In this document: piece by piece, positions 46,801-49,546 of the stretch
Position numbering within the stretch: position 1 is the stretch's first letter
How the letters are laid out: the number at the start of each line of letters is the position of its first letter
Source of the DNA: Symsagittifera roscoffensis
Lineage: Eukaryota > Xenacoelomorpha > Acoela > Convolutidae
Length of the DNA: 64,000 nt
Direction: 5' to 3'
Assembly (NCBI RefSeq): GCF_963678635.1
Contig: NC_087065.1
Coordinates: 72,613,345 to 72,677,344 of the forward strand
Notes under the pieces: generated by a model
Seen by the model: the letters and a program-made list of their open reading frames with translations, nothing else
What the model was told of the DNA's origin: nothing
Databases searched by the model: none
Position numbers and translations under genes: made by a program

Positions 46801-47873
46801 AATAGCACTCTTTCAAATACAAACCTGGAAATGGCGCGAAAAAACGTGAACACTTTTTACTTTCGAAAGTGGAATTTAATTTTTAAGACTAATGAATGTA
46901 GTGAGTACTCTTATATAGGTCTTGCTGATAGGAAAAAGTCTTAGAGTTTGTTCAATTTCAATTTTTCGGGTTTTGACTCGTGATTTCTTTCAGTGCATTT
47001 CCATTGCTAAAAGTAAGGTAAACTCCACTATCGAAAAACGTGATCGACTTCTTATTTCGAAAATGGAATTTAAGTTGCAGATTTCCCAAGTTGCGAAATA
47101 TAAATTTTACTTATTACTCCAGTTTTCTGAAATTGGGTAAATTTTACCAAAAATATGTCGCTAATACATTGTTTAGAAATTCAAAGAGCTTTGAGGCCTT
47201 CTATTTTTTTCGAAATTCAAGAGCTGAGATTGTAAAAAAAACGTTCTGCATTTTTAGTTCATCCAGGAGGTGACTGAAATCACGAGTGACACCTCACTCC
47301 CCTCCACCCTCACGCAGGGCAACAAGAGGGAGGCACAGGCGAGGAGGACATACAACACAGTCACCCACACTCTCAGACTGTGGGTACAGGAACTCAAGGC
47401 CATACAGGTGAGAATATCATCACAGGAGTCATGCCACAGGGGCTATTTTCCGCCCCCCCCCCCCCAGATTTGTAAAACTATTCCAACTGTGCCATATTGC
47501 ATTGAAAGTTTGTATGGTGAACAAACTATCGTGAAATTTGTTTCTTCGAATAACAAAATAATGTGTTTGGGCATCACACGTAAAACAAAAACAACTATCA
47601 AAAGAGACATTTTGAAATAGGGGCAGAAAATGTAAAAGTGCCTGGAAAAACACTTAAATTGTTCATGTAGATTGAGTTCAATTTGAATCTTGGAAGAGTC
47701 TAGACTGTCCCCTTTTTGTTTCTCTCTAGACCCTGTACCAGTCAGTGACTCATCTGGTGTCTACTGTGATGCCGACTGAAAAGATTCTGCCACTCTCTGC
47801 TGATTTGTCCGTCTCAGACCTCATCAATTACGTAGACTCCATCACGCAGCAAAACAACAAACAACTCCAGCTG
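10573..47873 (+). CDS. CEP70: CEP70, centrosomal protein of 70 kDa homologue (14 coding exons, 3' end outside window)
   Basis: Fourteen exons with GT-AG borders and compatible phases give 632 uninterrupted codons from the ATG at 10586. CEP70 is a centrosome protein that binds gamma-tubulin and microtubules and acts in spindle and cilium assembly. The order of recognisable blocks matches vertebrate CEP70. An FWEDMNQLLQCHGI block (vertebrate WESINVLLMMHGL) comes first, then the IIQDLLKNNN coiled coil and a long coiled coil in exons 4-6. Next are LAMIDHYE (vertebrate LCLIDYYE), a KRKLKESEKEK coil, and a VDDLNEVIPALRQM block. The last visible block, LWVQELKAIQTLYQSV, is followed by a DLSVSDLINYVD stretch. 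The C-terminal TPR part is not in the window. Exon 1 adds about 99 Ser/Asn-rich residues not typical of the vertebrate protein. Introns 3 and 8 are inflated by full-length retrotransposons and the last intron by satellite. Confidence 0.85.
12015..12102 (+). CDS. CEP70: CEP70 exon 2
   Basis: Acceptor TTTCACAG before 12015, GTACAC donor at 12103; starts phase 0 and ends phase 1. It encodes the conserved N-terminal helix with FWEDMNQLLQCHGI, the strongest single match to CEP70. Confidence 0.85.
12649..12772 (+). CDS. CEP70: CEP70 exon 3
   Basis: Acceptor TGTTTAG before 12649, GTTAGG donor at 12773; begins with two bases completing an Asp codon and ends with two bases. It encodes the second helix and the IIQDLLKNNNTL coil start. 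Confidence 0.85.
12907..13125. mobile_element. Short hAT-like MITE with C-tract
   Basis: The left end CAGTAGCGGATTTGAG and the right end (reverse complement CAGGGGCAGTTCTACGAG) form imperfect terminal inverted repeats. Flanks AAACAGGT and AAACATTT may be a decayed 8-bp target duplication. It contains a C10 tract and is related to 49547-49977. It lies in CEP70 intron 3 just left of the Ty3/gypsy element. Confidence 0.5.
13456..13459 (+). repeat. Target site duplication (TTCT), left
   Basis: TTCT directly before the 5' LTR is repeated at 27089-27092 directly after the 3' LTR. It comes from the polypyrimidine tract of the CEP70 exon 4 splice acceptor. Confidence 0.75.
13460..14136 (+). repeat. 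5' LTR of the Ty3/gypsy element
   Basis: 677 bp, matching 26414-27088 with about 20 substitutions and two small indels by eye. It holds a TATA box (TATAAATA, 13783-13790) and several repeats of the type TCTCGTAAAATACGA upstream of it (13650-13735) that could be promoter elements. AATAAAATA near the 3' end could serve polyadenylation. A GCC-triplet run near 13520 differs by one unit between the LTRs. Confidence 0.9.
14139..14156 (+). other. Candidate primer binding site
   Basis: TTGGTGCGACCAGTGAGG lies two bases after the 5' LTR, where the tRNA primer binding site is expected; the TGG start is as usual. The matching tRNA is not assigned. Confidence 0.5.
14362..15765 (+). CDS. gag: Gag of the Ty3/gypsy element (intact, 467 aa)
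   Basis: The intact ORF encodes a capsid-type protein. The first 200 residues have the Retrotrans_gag layout: a LEWFNDN helix, then FLNRFTDGRDQFKHRI and a QEGELIKNYFHRIKS stretch. A CX2CX4HX4C zinc knuckle (CEYC, then H and C in SISRC) lies at about residues 266-279. The tail is rich in Asn, Arg and Gln and is probably an RNA-binding nucleocapsid. The ATG at 14362 is the first in frame after the leader. The stop at 15763 directly follows a TTTAAAC slippery site in the correct phase, so a fraction of ribosomes should read on into pol. Confidence 0.9.
   Translation: MADTPISHPNLSLMTFSGNDPNQNATAFWNSVENKILFSLGQRPNDGDARRSYDSRQRSLFGSLLTDTSLEWFNDNVTNATTWAQLKDLFLNRFTDGRDQFKHRINAENAARQEGELIKNYFHRIKSSVDRGWPESIDVAVHADEDAQNAERTIQTRQRSQKYIDFSIKGLRPLALKQKAHEYMIEHPNANWDQFTNHVITKDLTFIVATDPANKSTTDKMTSLETQIKELTKLIKNQEVSAINDQNSFQRRHPDIKGRPNSTRFCEYCRMNGHSISRCSKNQVQDEVNKLRKELTTKNERRVSFETDYKRNRRPNNFTNQINPNPSNRFWDNQNRTTNNSNPSQNNYGIRHNYNYNGNNFQKANAQSSFNTKRPQTYDDRYPRENKFRENEQVAKQFYDQENRQFNSNPRGRPYNTGSYNSNNSRDSTRSQSPNFRSNQIQSETTHWVEEEVNYCDAITDFFPLNY
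15753..15842 (+). promoter_or_regulatory. Gag-pol -1 ribosomal frameshift signal
   Basis: The heptamer T TTA AAC (15753-15759) is in the gag frame exactly as X XXY YYZ requires. Pol starts in the -1 frame. Seven nt downstream a stem begins: GTCTCCG (15767-15773) pairs with CGGAGAC (15836-15842). Inside it a 9-bp hairpin is formed by AAGGATATA (15803-15811) and TATATCCTT (15820-15828). Heptamer, phase, spacing and structure all fit known -1 frameshifting; function is inferred. Confidence 0.8.
15870..16310 (+). other. Pol: retropepsin-like protease region (broken)
   Basis: The active-site loop reads FMIDPGSTCSIIN at 15870-15908, with DPGS where D-[ST]-G-[AS] is usual. A second block in another frame (GSDIRIFGQTSIQSCF) fits the flap-side strands. 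The usual ILG-D-F-L ending appears degraded near 16105-16135 (VNFCHLFLKAL). At least two frameshifts lie within it, so this copy cannot make an intact protease. Confidence 0.7.
16660..17091 (+). other. Pol: TARG1/OARD1-like macrodomain
   Basis: The domain lies inside the pol frame that is open from about 16312 to 17379, between the protease linker and RT. Blocks matching the ADP-ribosylhydrolase TARG1 (OARD1), in order, are PIAHTISADRAM, IIYNLITKQR with KPTYDAV, a SEMKDHAIANNI helix, AMPKIACGLDKMNWEEV and ITIFVYV. Lys95 (LITK, 16882-16884) and Asp136 (CGLD, 17005-17007), counted from the codon at 16600, fall at the positions of the catalytic Lys84 and Asp125 of human TARG1. The glycine-rich loop after DRAM reads KKVFAE instead of a Gly-x-Gly loop, so ADP-ribose binding may be altered. 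TARG1 removes ADP-ribose from acidic residues; the role here is unknown. Confidence 0.85.
17461..18330 (+). other. Pol: reverse transcriptase domain (broken)
   Basis: The fingers and palm include PVIILPKKDYVKLVLDARYLN, FTSSDLSCAYHQVPL and the YQVGFYGLEPLPNFF block, all in the frame starting at 17461. The catalytic YIDD box is at 18033-18044 in a different frame, the shift falling in the A-rich 18013-18023 run. Downstream, FFFLRKVKFLGHVVSKDGL is the usual thumb and connection entry. A TAA at 17380 separates this segment from the macrodomain. Confidence 0.85.
18450..18840 (+). other. Pol: RNase H domain
   Basis: HIHADSSNVGTGCIL (first Asp), QHRELCGIISALQ (Glu) and LYCDHRPI (second Asp) give the acidic residues of a Ty3/gypsy RNase H, all in one open frame (18075-19349). 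About 150 linker residues, rich in acidic and Asn residues, follow before the integrase. Confidence 0.85.
19640..20780 (+). other. Pol: integrase (HHCC, D-D-35-E; broken)
   Basis: The zinc-binding domain shows HKHPLSGHHG then CLEC near 19650-19790. The catalytic triad is Asp in IHIDHKG (19874), Asp in IIYDNGSAF (20053) and Glu in NGKVEVQNK (20161), with 35 residues between the second Asp and Glu. A frameshift at about 19920 (A8 run) and a stop at 19961 lie between the first two. A GPYTVIEK block near 20680 fits the C-terminal SH3-like module. Confidence 0.85.
20800..21600 (+). other. Pol: long C-terminal tail with hydrophobic segment
   Basis: After the integrase core the frame stays open for about 270 residues. 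The stretch is polar and Ser/Pro/Asn-rich, with an RPKRTNRPT basic patch near 21400. It ends in about 30 strongly hydrophobic residues (NILFYWPFLFYFIILLFVI) just before TAA. A transmembrane-like end on pol is unusual; it may instead be a relic of a separate reading frame or non-functional. Confidence 0.6.
21843..22283 (-). CDS. Antisense accessory ORF of the Ty3/gypsy element (146 aa, unknown function)
   Basis: An open frame on the minus strand in the 1.2-kb gap between pol and env, where no long plus-strand ORF exists. The product is compact, mixed acidic and hydrophobic, with no low complexity. It contains EIERMVTIYDWLVEKGVN, TPMEFMIFMDRSF and FLSLFFGEDISFF, and looks like a folded helical protein. 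No family is recognised. A minus-strand AATAAA occurs near 21490, about 350 nt past the stop. It is intact while pol and env are broken. An antisense retroviral gene (as HBZ in HTLV-1) is a precedent for layout only. It could also be a captured gene. Confidence 0.55.
   Translation of the reverse strand: MLPQKMNYIEPEDNLVDFPEKFLNLRDELNFKHEALLQDKEIERMVTIYDWLVEKGVNLTPMEFMIFMDRSFIWKYPVLNAGELFELGSIQSKFLAKKLWSPWVGDDVVSRETMDFLSLFFGEDISFFYNTPKKKIFYLSDMATWN
22399..22420 (+). other. Internal polypurine-tract-like sequence
   Basis: A T-run and CCTCCTCC are followed by AATGGGGAAGGGGAATGCAG. The arrangement (T-rich, C/T block, then G/A block) repeats that of the 3' PPT at 26382-26413. It could be a central or second polypurine tract priming plus-strand DNA, or the start of a captured segment. 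Confidence 0.35.
22787..22870 (+). CDS. Possible short leader exon upstream of env-like gene (28 codons)
   Basis: An ATG at 22787 opens 28 acidic codons (starting MTNPNSELEEGE) that end exactly at a consensus GTGAGT donor (22871). A matching acceptor, AACCTCAG, ends at 22969, giving a 99-nt intron. Joined at phase 0 it would lead into a basic-then-hydrophobic stretch (22970-23041) that looks like a signal segment. Splicing is inferred from signals alone; unspliced, the frame ends near 22940. Confidence 0.45.
22970..24192 (+). pseudogene. Env-like membrane glycoprotein, N-terminal part (broken)
   Basis: A 382-codon open segment (from 23044) is preceded in another frame by a signal-like hydrophobic stretch (ATG 22994, to 23041). 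The start is therefore separated from the body by a frameshift near 23040. The body is Cys-rich with conserved-looking Cys/Trp spacing and N-glycosylation sites (for example NVTL, NRSM), as in the ectodomain of a viral fusion glycoprotein. It ends at an in-frame TGA (24190), after which the same frame continues. Position after pol fits env. The layout recalls chuvirus-type glycoproteins captured by LTR elements, but this is an impression, not a search result. Confidence 0.6.
24193..25080 (+). pseudogene. Env-like glycoprotein, C-terminal part with membrane anchor
   Basis: This continues the upstream env frame after the TGA at 24190. It starts with a Cys-containing block and an IRFVDPITRQTF stretch, then has a WIELTP block. 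A strong transmembrane segment (IVFASFLFVKFILDCLIFII) lies at about 24742-24801, and a second hydrophobic stretch near 24840-24910. The end is acidic and Gln-rich. The FVDPITR and WIELTP blocks with one or two C-terminal membrane segments suggest a gB- or chuvirus-like class of glycoprotein; the family is not proven. Confidence 0.55.
25125..25883 (+). CDS. Accessory ORF of the Ty3/gypsy element (252 aa, possible regulator)
   Basis: Intact ORF after env. The N-terminus is acidic and contains FEDLLSLLPP (residues 12-21). Its spacing of Phe, Leu, Leu and Pro matches the p53 transactivation motif FSDLWKLLPE. Residues 30-120 are Thr/Pro-rich with basic KIKKR. The C-terminal 45 residues (HETHQIRELKKQIHNLK and on) look like a coiled coil. 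Acidic activation-like end, disordered middle and coiled-coil end suggest a nuclear regulatory protein, by analogy with retroviral transactivators. An acceptor-like TGTTCTAG ends at 25103, so a spliced message is possible. No family was recognised. Confidence 0.65.
   Translation: MDATLDDDLRDFEDLLSLLPPTDPLDSHISALTQQPTVSTTTTPTAKPTSTRSFVEPLLQTNSVVPITTASKPPPLKVSPPDFKIPLVPSNSKIKKRTQIVRPYKILTANTPVSTSQYPMTIRRQPLHPTELNTKLHIQLERERYINSNSNPGFDMDLNYALNPLINRFKLEAYHPIKKMYSITNSLLEYQKIYVTAKYLTAKFQTPQLDDYTEQIQRSHIHETHQIRELKKQIHNLKTKNHHFIARLEGKL
25884..26400 (+). other. 3' untranslated region of the Ty3/gypsy element
   Basis: AT-rich sequence between the accessory ORF and the PPT, with no convincing ORF. A 17-nt repeat of the AAAATTTATCCTTTCATTT type occurs twice at 25880-25921. 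Confidence 0.5.
26401..26413 (+). other. 3' polypurine tract
   Basis: AGGAGGATGGATA directly precedes the 3' LTR, after a T-rich run and CCTCTCC. This is the expected position and composition for the plus-strand primer. Confidence 0.6.
26414..27088 (+). repeat. 3' LTR of the Ty3/gypsy element
   Basis: 675 bp, about 97% like 13460-14136. TATA box TATAAATA at 26735-26742. It ends only 10 nt before CEP70 exon 4, so its terminal bases are now part of the splice acceptor region. Confidence 0.9.
27099..27195 (+). CDS. CEP70: CEP70 exon 4
   Basis: Acceptor TTCTGTGTAG (27089-27098), GTAAGC donor at 27196. The first G completes a Lys codon, then 32 codons, phase 0 out. It encodes coiled coil (RDMESVITRQKNKL). 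The acceptor's pyrimidine tract is cut by the 3' LTR. Confidence 0.85.
27556..27711. repeat. Cluster of hairpins sharing a GAAGTGTTCCAC loop
   Basis: A perfect 16-bp hairpin has arms 27637-27652 (CCCTAAACTAACAAGA) and 27664-27679 with loop AGTGTTCCACA. Just upstream the same GAAGTGTTCCAC recurs at 27581-27592, inside a second inverted arrangement (GCGATGCAACATA with TATGTTGTATCGC). No ORF or known element is recognised. It lies in CEP70 intron 4. Confidence 0.7.
28151..28324 (+). CDS. CEP70: CEP70 exon 5
   Basis: Acceptor TTGTTTAG before 28151, GTGGTT donor at 28325; 58 codons, phase 0 in and out. Long heptad-type coiled coil (for example KLYSLREEHHELRNR). Confidence 0.85.
28325..30260. other. 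CEP70 intron 5 with dispersed repeat copies
   Basis: Contains a diverged copy (about 28690-29060) and a fuller copy (about 29200-29975) of the repeat seen at 6626-7395. The rest is AT-rich, with a small direct repeat (GTTTTTGATTCTTTTTGCAATG) at about 28590 and 28635. No coding sequence. Confidence 0.6.
29200..29975. repeat. Dispersed repeat, copy 2
   Basis: Same family as 6626-7395, in the same orientation. The left hairpin (ACACAAGC with GCTTGTGT) and the right hairpin (GTGAAGTACAACTTCGCC) mark the ends. Confidence 0.65.
30261..30346 (+). CDS. CEP70: CEP70 exon 6
   Basis: Acceptor TTTAAACAG before 30261, GTGAGT donor at 30347; phase 0 in, two bases out. Encodes EEKRRRDNEQVFNQVRAQL, as in the vertebrate 'NRVFAYL' region. 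Confidence 0.85.
30462..30557 (+). CDS. CEP70: CEP70 exon 7
   Basis: Acceptor CTTGTTTAG before 30462, GTGAGT donor at 30558. Encodes LAMIDHYEGAIEQLR, the counterpart of the vertebrate LIDYYE block, then a Gln/Lys-rich end. Confidence 0.85.
30558..32431. other. CEP70 intron 7 with a diverged direct repeat
   Basis: A block of about 180 bp at 30955-31110 (AAGCTGATAGCTTCGAACCC to TAGATAACAAGA) recurs diverged at 31550-31705. Sequence near 31780-31880 resembles 46440-46540 and 47090-47200 (pyrimidine-rich CAGTTTTCT and CAAAGAGCTTT blocks), so an old repeat family is spread through CEP70 introns. No coding sequence. Confidence 0.5.
32432..32666 (+). CDS. CEP70: CEP70 exon 8
   Basis: Acceptor TTTGTGTTAG before 32432, GTAGTC donor at 32667; one base completes a Lys codon, then 78 codons. 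It encodes an acidic and Ser/Thr-rich linker (EEEEDYSVHDSS and SAASSSRRTREQDED), ending in HYYRHLCE. Vertebrate CEP70 has a shorter acidic linker here. Confidence 0.8.
33107..33543 (-). repeat. 3' LTR of the BEL/Pao element
   Basis: 437 bp. On the minus strand it begins TGTTAATTG and ends CCAATTATTATA. No difference from the other LTR was found by eye. Confidence 0.9.
33544..33797 (-). other. BEL/Pao 3' internal region
   Basis: Short non-coding stretch between the polyprotein stop and the 3' LTR. The sequence next to the LTR reads GTGGGCGGG on the minus strand, the likely polypurine tract. A GATAAGGGAACCAG repeat occurs at about 33615-33642. Confidence 0.5.
33798..39419 (-). CDS. gag-pol: BEL/Pao gag-pol polyprotein (up to 1873 aa, intact)
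   Basis: A single frame encodes the whole polyprotein. The N-terminus has a coiled coil, then gag with a KLKPTIFNGNPNYW-type Pao gag block and zinc knuckles (CFNCLGNHRFTDC, near residue 530). The protease has FLDSGSCVTLL (Asp about 611). RT has a YMDD box at 36336-36347 (about residue 1025), followed by RNase H and an integrase HHCC region (HSHCGKEQA). The integrase core has Asp in GLDYVGPF, Asp in SDCGTSF and Glu in GSWERLV. A C-terminal DDMVWMLEDF...WPLAKVV module is typical of BEL/Pao. The first ATG is at 39419, but the Met at 39383 (MAPSGRNK) looks a more natural start. No frameshift or stop was seen. Confidence 0.93.
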   Translation of the reverse strand: MVGIGLRLLVQGMAPSGRNKTTQNNDSDPSEQNGTQTQDTNQNVQETGVRKLVSLRRHHEMEINTLIDMLENNIYEEEDDLELINETFTELSQFQQKLDTLNDQMLQAGSEHDFEEHSHWTVQLKQKIRVFSMKVKKYLKKQVSNPATSTIPNNSAQENATSIFPQETATSMPTANIMDIPNNNLITMSNNTQGNARTAAADDNLSAPFQGDQSFSNPFASDVPNHSSQQASAANPPNNNNRALATNSSDTSTTFSRSVPKLKPTIFNGNPNYWLHWYGVFVSSIHNSNMSPTEKMIHLQSLVTGPAKLMIAGYGANGDTYELALQRLRENFGNTNRIVNSFLQRLANFKPPNLAQPESYMQFSVFLLTLVDTFEQLGFVHDICSTTNLNTALAKLPDPVRLEWNRFVIDKDYDQPSLRHLAQWFQRYAQACRDMPPTGFRNQNNNNFNNSSGNAKHPSGSRFNGFTTNGVGNQNQRFNHQGDQQNSRAQNNVNSNACPSGDTCGPLYKCEHFKALDPKQRKEHARKMHLCFNCLGNHRFTDCNSKSLCRTDNCGKKHHTLLHDPSDTYGKNPSKAAVNRAIACQRSGQSAFVPIELSNGDKTLCTYAFLDSGSCVTLLLDSVATQLGLDVNKKHSLPISGYHETKSVQVTSVDVQIRPYKSTSTPMTLDDVLTVDENNLAPVDIFQLNAMCNNFPHLKHVKYPDLNDNSISLVIGNNNPEYHEIKNTVYGPKNVPWAIETLLGWTCTGRNKTQYNSVPSVPVNFTQVHSHNNLDEKLYQKVLNWMKIENTGIASSKRSHSKSDKRAIDILENSCTLVDGHYQIDLLWKEDTDLPNNRWLAEKQLNSLEFRLKSKPDLREKYRATVITDLEKGFVTKIDAKHDTAIKSWYLPHHPVTNVNKPDKVRRVSNASSIFQGKSLNSSLLKGPDLLCNLTGLIIRFRQNKIAISADIDAMFMQVLVSPKDRPFLRYLWKENVKLETHEYTRHIFGATDSPCVACYAVRRCASDSKNDFPLASEIIQRNIYMDDLYVTSSTVEEALQQMTQLRGSLSRGGFNLNKWNSNSKPFLDSIDPNILVSPNDPTPKHQRVLGVHWNTNTDCYFIDNKKFVKILRIGIATQRKLLKYTASLFDPLGIVAPLTIRIRKVLQSVWSQGVKWDTPLDTDKLPDFKLWVDEMENFETVSFQRNFFDKENPASIQLHTFCDASEFALAAVCYLRIVYSDGSTSLKFIIGKTRVAPMKRVTIPNLELQAAVYAAQLSLFVSEEIDLKVEKTYFWSDSTTVLYWLRTPEIRHKIFVANRLQKILDVSKPEQWFHVPTLLHPADDGTRGYIALEMTSSCRWLLGPEFQLNDSSQWPSQENIRLENIPVFVTSLEAKFEPIFDIKRFSNWKRLIRTVAYCFLFAENLKRKINKQSKVDLQLLHLTKSHFLIIKTAQRTDFVSEISDIKKEKPIEGKSRLRTLAPFVDNFGILRSRGRLTRAPIMLSARYPIILAGENPNVRLLLANIHVLHSHCGKEQAMAIAQENYWILRCRVMLKSIIHSCIPCRRMQQQVDYPQMSDLPIDRLPSKNHFPFATTGLDYVGPFPIILQGKQYQAYILLFTCLVIRAVHLEISLGLSTDSTLLCIRRFFARRGKPSKMVSDCGTSFVGSNSELKKCLDNLEKNKEFVESINQLDVSLEWKFNPPAAPHFGGSWERLVQIFKLSLYKVIGSRTLSYETLATFTTEIESTMNSRPLTNVSDDIKDDLPLTPNHFLLGRGTPNLPPGIFKDKDLSLSKSWKASQLLADHFWNRFLREYLPGQQKRSKWTSATSNLQPDDMVWMLEDFTPRGLWPLAKVVETFPGQDGIVRSVKLKTPTGFKVRPVVKLSRVFPVSQ
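40001..40830. repeat. 126-bp tandem repeat array in the BEL/Pao leader
   Basis: GCTCGAATG-type anchors recur at 40001, 40127, 40252, 40378, 40504, 40630 and 40756, i.e. every 125-126 bp, about 6.5 copies with few differences. Each unit is itself two related halves of about 63 bp (GAGCTAAGACGAAGCTCGA and GAGCTCAGGTAAAGCTCGA). Because 126 is a multiple of 3, long minus-strand ORFs arise (225 codons at 40794-40117); these are treated as by-products. Confidence 0.9.
41536..41555 (-). other. BEL/Pao primer binding site
   Basis: Directly inside the 5' LTR the minus strand reads TTGGCGCCCCGAAAAAG. TGGCGCCC is a usual tRNA-CCA-complement start for a primer binding site. The tRNA is not assigned. Confidence 0.6.
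41556..41992 (-). repeat. 5' LTR of the BEL/Pao element
   Basis: 437 bp, identical by eye to 33107-33543. Followed on the plus strand by the AGCTT target duplication. Confidence 0.9.
42031..42119 (+). CDS. CEP70: CEP70 exon 9
   Basis: Acceptor TTTTTTGTTTTAG before 42031, GTCTGC donor at 42120; phase 0 in, two bases out. Encodes SLEKDVSHLKRKLKESEKEK, matching the second coiled coil of CEP70. The donor is a weak match after GT. Confidence 0.8.
42824..42901 (+). CDS. CEP70: CEP70 exon 10
   Basis: Acceptor TTTTTCAAG before 42824, GTAAAG donor at 42902; one base in, two bases out. Encodes ELQYAEKRVKTLEALLREN, matching the vertebrate KQQVKKLEKALKKN coil. Confidence 0.8.
42902..44063. other. CEP70 intron 10
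   Basis: AT-rich, 1.2 kb. No repeat or coding structure recognised. Confidence 0.5.
44064..44202 (+). CDS. CEP70: CEP70 exon 11
   Basis: Acceptor TTTTTGCACAG before 44064, GTAATA donor at 44203; one base in, phase 0 out. Encodes a Gly/Lys/Arg-rich linker (SGGRGGRKGEGSS), then EIRYLNIETTRKYL. Confidence 0.8.
44387..44566. mobile_element. MITE built from ACAGATTTCGTCC repeats, 8-bp TSD
   Basis: A 180-bp element flanked by a perfect 8-bp ATCTTAAC duplication (44379-44386, 44567-44574). It holds four copies of an ACAGATTTCGTCC-type motif in one orientation on the left and three in the opposite orientation on the right. The 8-bp duplication suggests a hAT-type transposase in trans. It lies in CEP70 intron 11. 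Confidence 0.75.
44653..44751 (+). CDS. CEP70: CEP70 exon 12
   Basis: Acceptor TGTGTTTATAG before 44653, GTAATC donor at 44752; 33 codons, phase 0. Encodes HMGVDDLNEVIPALRQMGEK, a block recognisable in CEP70 proteins. Confidence 0.85.
44752..47257. other. CEP70 intron 12 with old repeats and a tRNA-like relic
   Basis: 2.5 kb. Contains a tRNA-like stretch (45233-45313), a hairpin GCGAACCGAAGCTTCGCC preceded by CTAG (46011-46038; read on the minus strand, this resembles a Helitron 3' end), small GTGCATTCATACAT repeats (46666-46745) and diverged blocks shared with intron 7. No coding sequence. Confidence 0.45.
45233..45313 (+). repeat. tRNA-derived SINE head or tRNA pseudogene
   Basis: TGGCTCAGTGGTTAG (45240-45254) matches a pol III A box and GGTTGTTGCAATCC (45290-45303) a B box at tRNA-like spacing. 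A full cloverleaf is not convincing. Confidence 0.4.
47258..47407 (+). CDS. CEP70: CEP70 exon 13
   Basis: Acceptor GCATTTTTAG before 47258, GTGAGA donor at 47408; 50 codons, phase 0. Encodes FIQEVTEITSD, then a polar stretch and TLRLWVQELKAIQ, matching the vertebrate 'IEMWADQLTSLK' helix. Confidence 0.85.
47730..47873 (+). CDS. CEP70: CEP70 exon 14 (last visible)
   Basis: Acceptor TTTCTCTCTAG before 47730, GTTAGT donor at 47874; 48 codons, phase 0. Encodes TLYQSVTHLVSTVMP and a DLSVSDLINYVDSI block. The TPR-bearing C-terminus should follow, but no further exon was found before 64000; the intron therefore exceeds 16 kb. Confidence 0.85.
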
Positions 47874-48179
47874 GTTAGTTAATTGGAGTTAGCTCTCAAG
47901 AAAGCTACACATGTTAAACTAAAAAGTGTTCGATCATAATATTCCCAGCATTGCGTTGTGCATAAATGAAAGATTTTACTTTATTGCTTATTGGCATTGC
48001 CCTTGTTATTATTGAAACTGTGTTGGGAATTATTTAGCATGAATTAAAAACGCCTATATTGTACCCTGATGTTATAGAGTTGAAGTATTGTAAATCCTGC
48101 TTTATGGAAAGGGATGGAAAGCTAAGTTCTGTCAAGTTATTTGAGACAAGAAACTTACCCTAACATCTAGTGTGCTTCA

Positions 48180-49546
48180 TATTATATTGAAGTCTCACAG
48201 TTTCCTGCTTTCTTGTGTAGAAAACTGTTTTTCCAGTTTTAAAGGAACGAAAGCTAAATAAGCTTCAGCAAGACGAGAGTAAGATGATAATCTTGCCTGG
48301 TTGTGTGGTACATTAATTGAGATAGTTTCGATACTGCATATTTAAAAAAAGTTTTAACAGTGCTTGCTATCACATTTAAAAATCTTTGTTAAAAATTCGC
48401 CTAACTTAGTTTGTGACCAGAAAACATACTCTGCCAGCTATTCTGCTTCACGTTTTAGTGAAATGTCGACTTTTAGGCTTTCTTGTGTAGAAAACTGTTT
48501 GTCACAGTTCTCAAGGAATGAAAGCAAAACAATACTGAACTAAACGAGGCTGTGATGATAATCTTGCCTTGTTTTGTTGTACATTAATGAAATTAGTTGC
48601 GGTAGTGCATTCTGTCTAAATGGGGGGCCTAGTAAATTAGACGAAAAGTAAATTAGACGTGACCAACAAAAACGAATTTAGACGTCGATGCAAAATTACA
48701 AATACGGGAAATTAGACGTAATTGTATTGTTTGTGTCTGAAATTTGTTTACCGACTACAATTAACTTTCGTTCAGCTTTCTGTATAACTTATGCATTTCA
48801 AAAATGTTTTATAATTTTGAAATTAACATTTTATAAATCAATTGAGATAAATATTTGGATATGCAATGGGATCATATATTATTTTTGTAATTATGGAAAC
48901 TTGTTTTAAGCAATAAGTTTTGTTAGCTCTTTGCTTTCCGTCTAAAATGCTAGTTTTGCAAAAACAATTTAACGTCTAAATTCGATTTTGTTGGTCACGT
49001 CTAATTTGCTTATCGTCTAATTTCATAACCCCCCTAAATAGAAATCTGTCTTTAAATGTTTTCAGCGGCTATGAAGGCAATTATTTGCGGGTCAGAAAGT
49101 TAAAAACCATTTGTGGGCTACAGGCTCGGTTCATCAATTTACTTTCAATTTTTTTAAAGAAAATAATTTCAGAAAAAGCAAGTAATCTCCACATATACAA
49201 GTGTACATGACCAATTTGGACCAGTTTTGTTGTACATAAATCAAGTTCGTTTCTATAGTGCTTGATTTTTCCCGTAGAAGTCTATCAAAAACCCGGGATG
49301 AAAAACTAGCTACTATTGAGTGATCTGAGACCAATAGGTATGCCATGCCAGCTATTATGCTTTATATTTTATTTACGTTTCGACGTTTTCTGCTTAAAAC
49401 TGTTTTTCAGTCTTCAAAACAGAAGAGCTGAAAAATCTCAAGCTAGACGAGGTATAGATGATCATCTTGCCCGGATGTTCTGTACATTAGTTAGTGTAGT
49501 TTCGATATCGCCTGCATTTCAATTGTAAATATGTGGGAGCATTTGT
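48180..49546. repeat. Diverged flank of the ~505-bp satellite
   Basis: Degenerate satellite units (TTGTGTAGAAAACTGTTT followed by AAGGAACGAAAGC at about 48215 and 48480, and a weaker one near 49400), interrupted by the MITE at 48622-49034. They are older than the main array to the right. Confidence 0.65.
48622..49034. mobile_element. MITE with iterated ATTAGACG terminal repeats, 5-bp TSD
   Basis: 413 bp with terminal inverted repeats of about 60 bp. They start GGGGGG and contain repeated AAATTAGACG units and a GACCAACAAAA block. The flanking duplication is TAAAT (48617-48621, 49035-49039). The middle is AT-rich with a short chance ORF. The family is unassigned. Confidence 0.75.

Noticed and set aside
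47270-47620. 116-codon ORF beginning in CEP70 exon 13
   Set aside because: Its first part is the exon in the correct frame, but it reads through a good GTGAGA donor into intron with a C-run.
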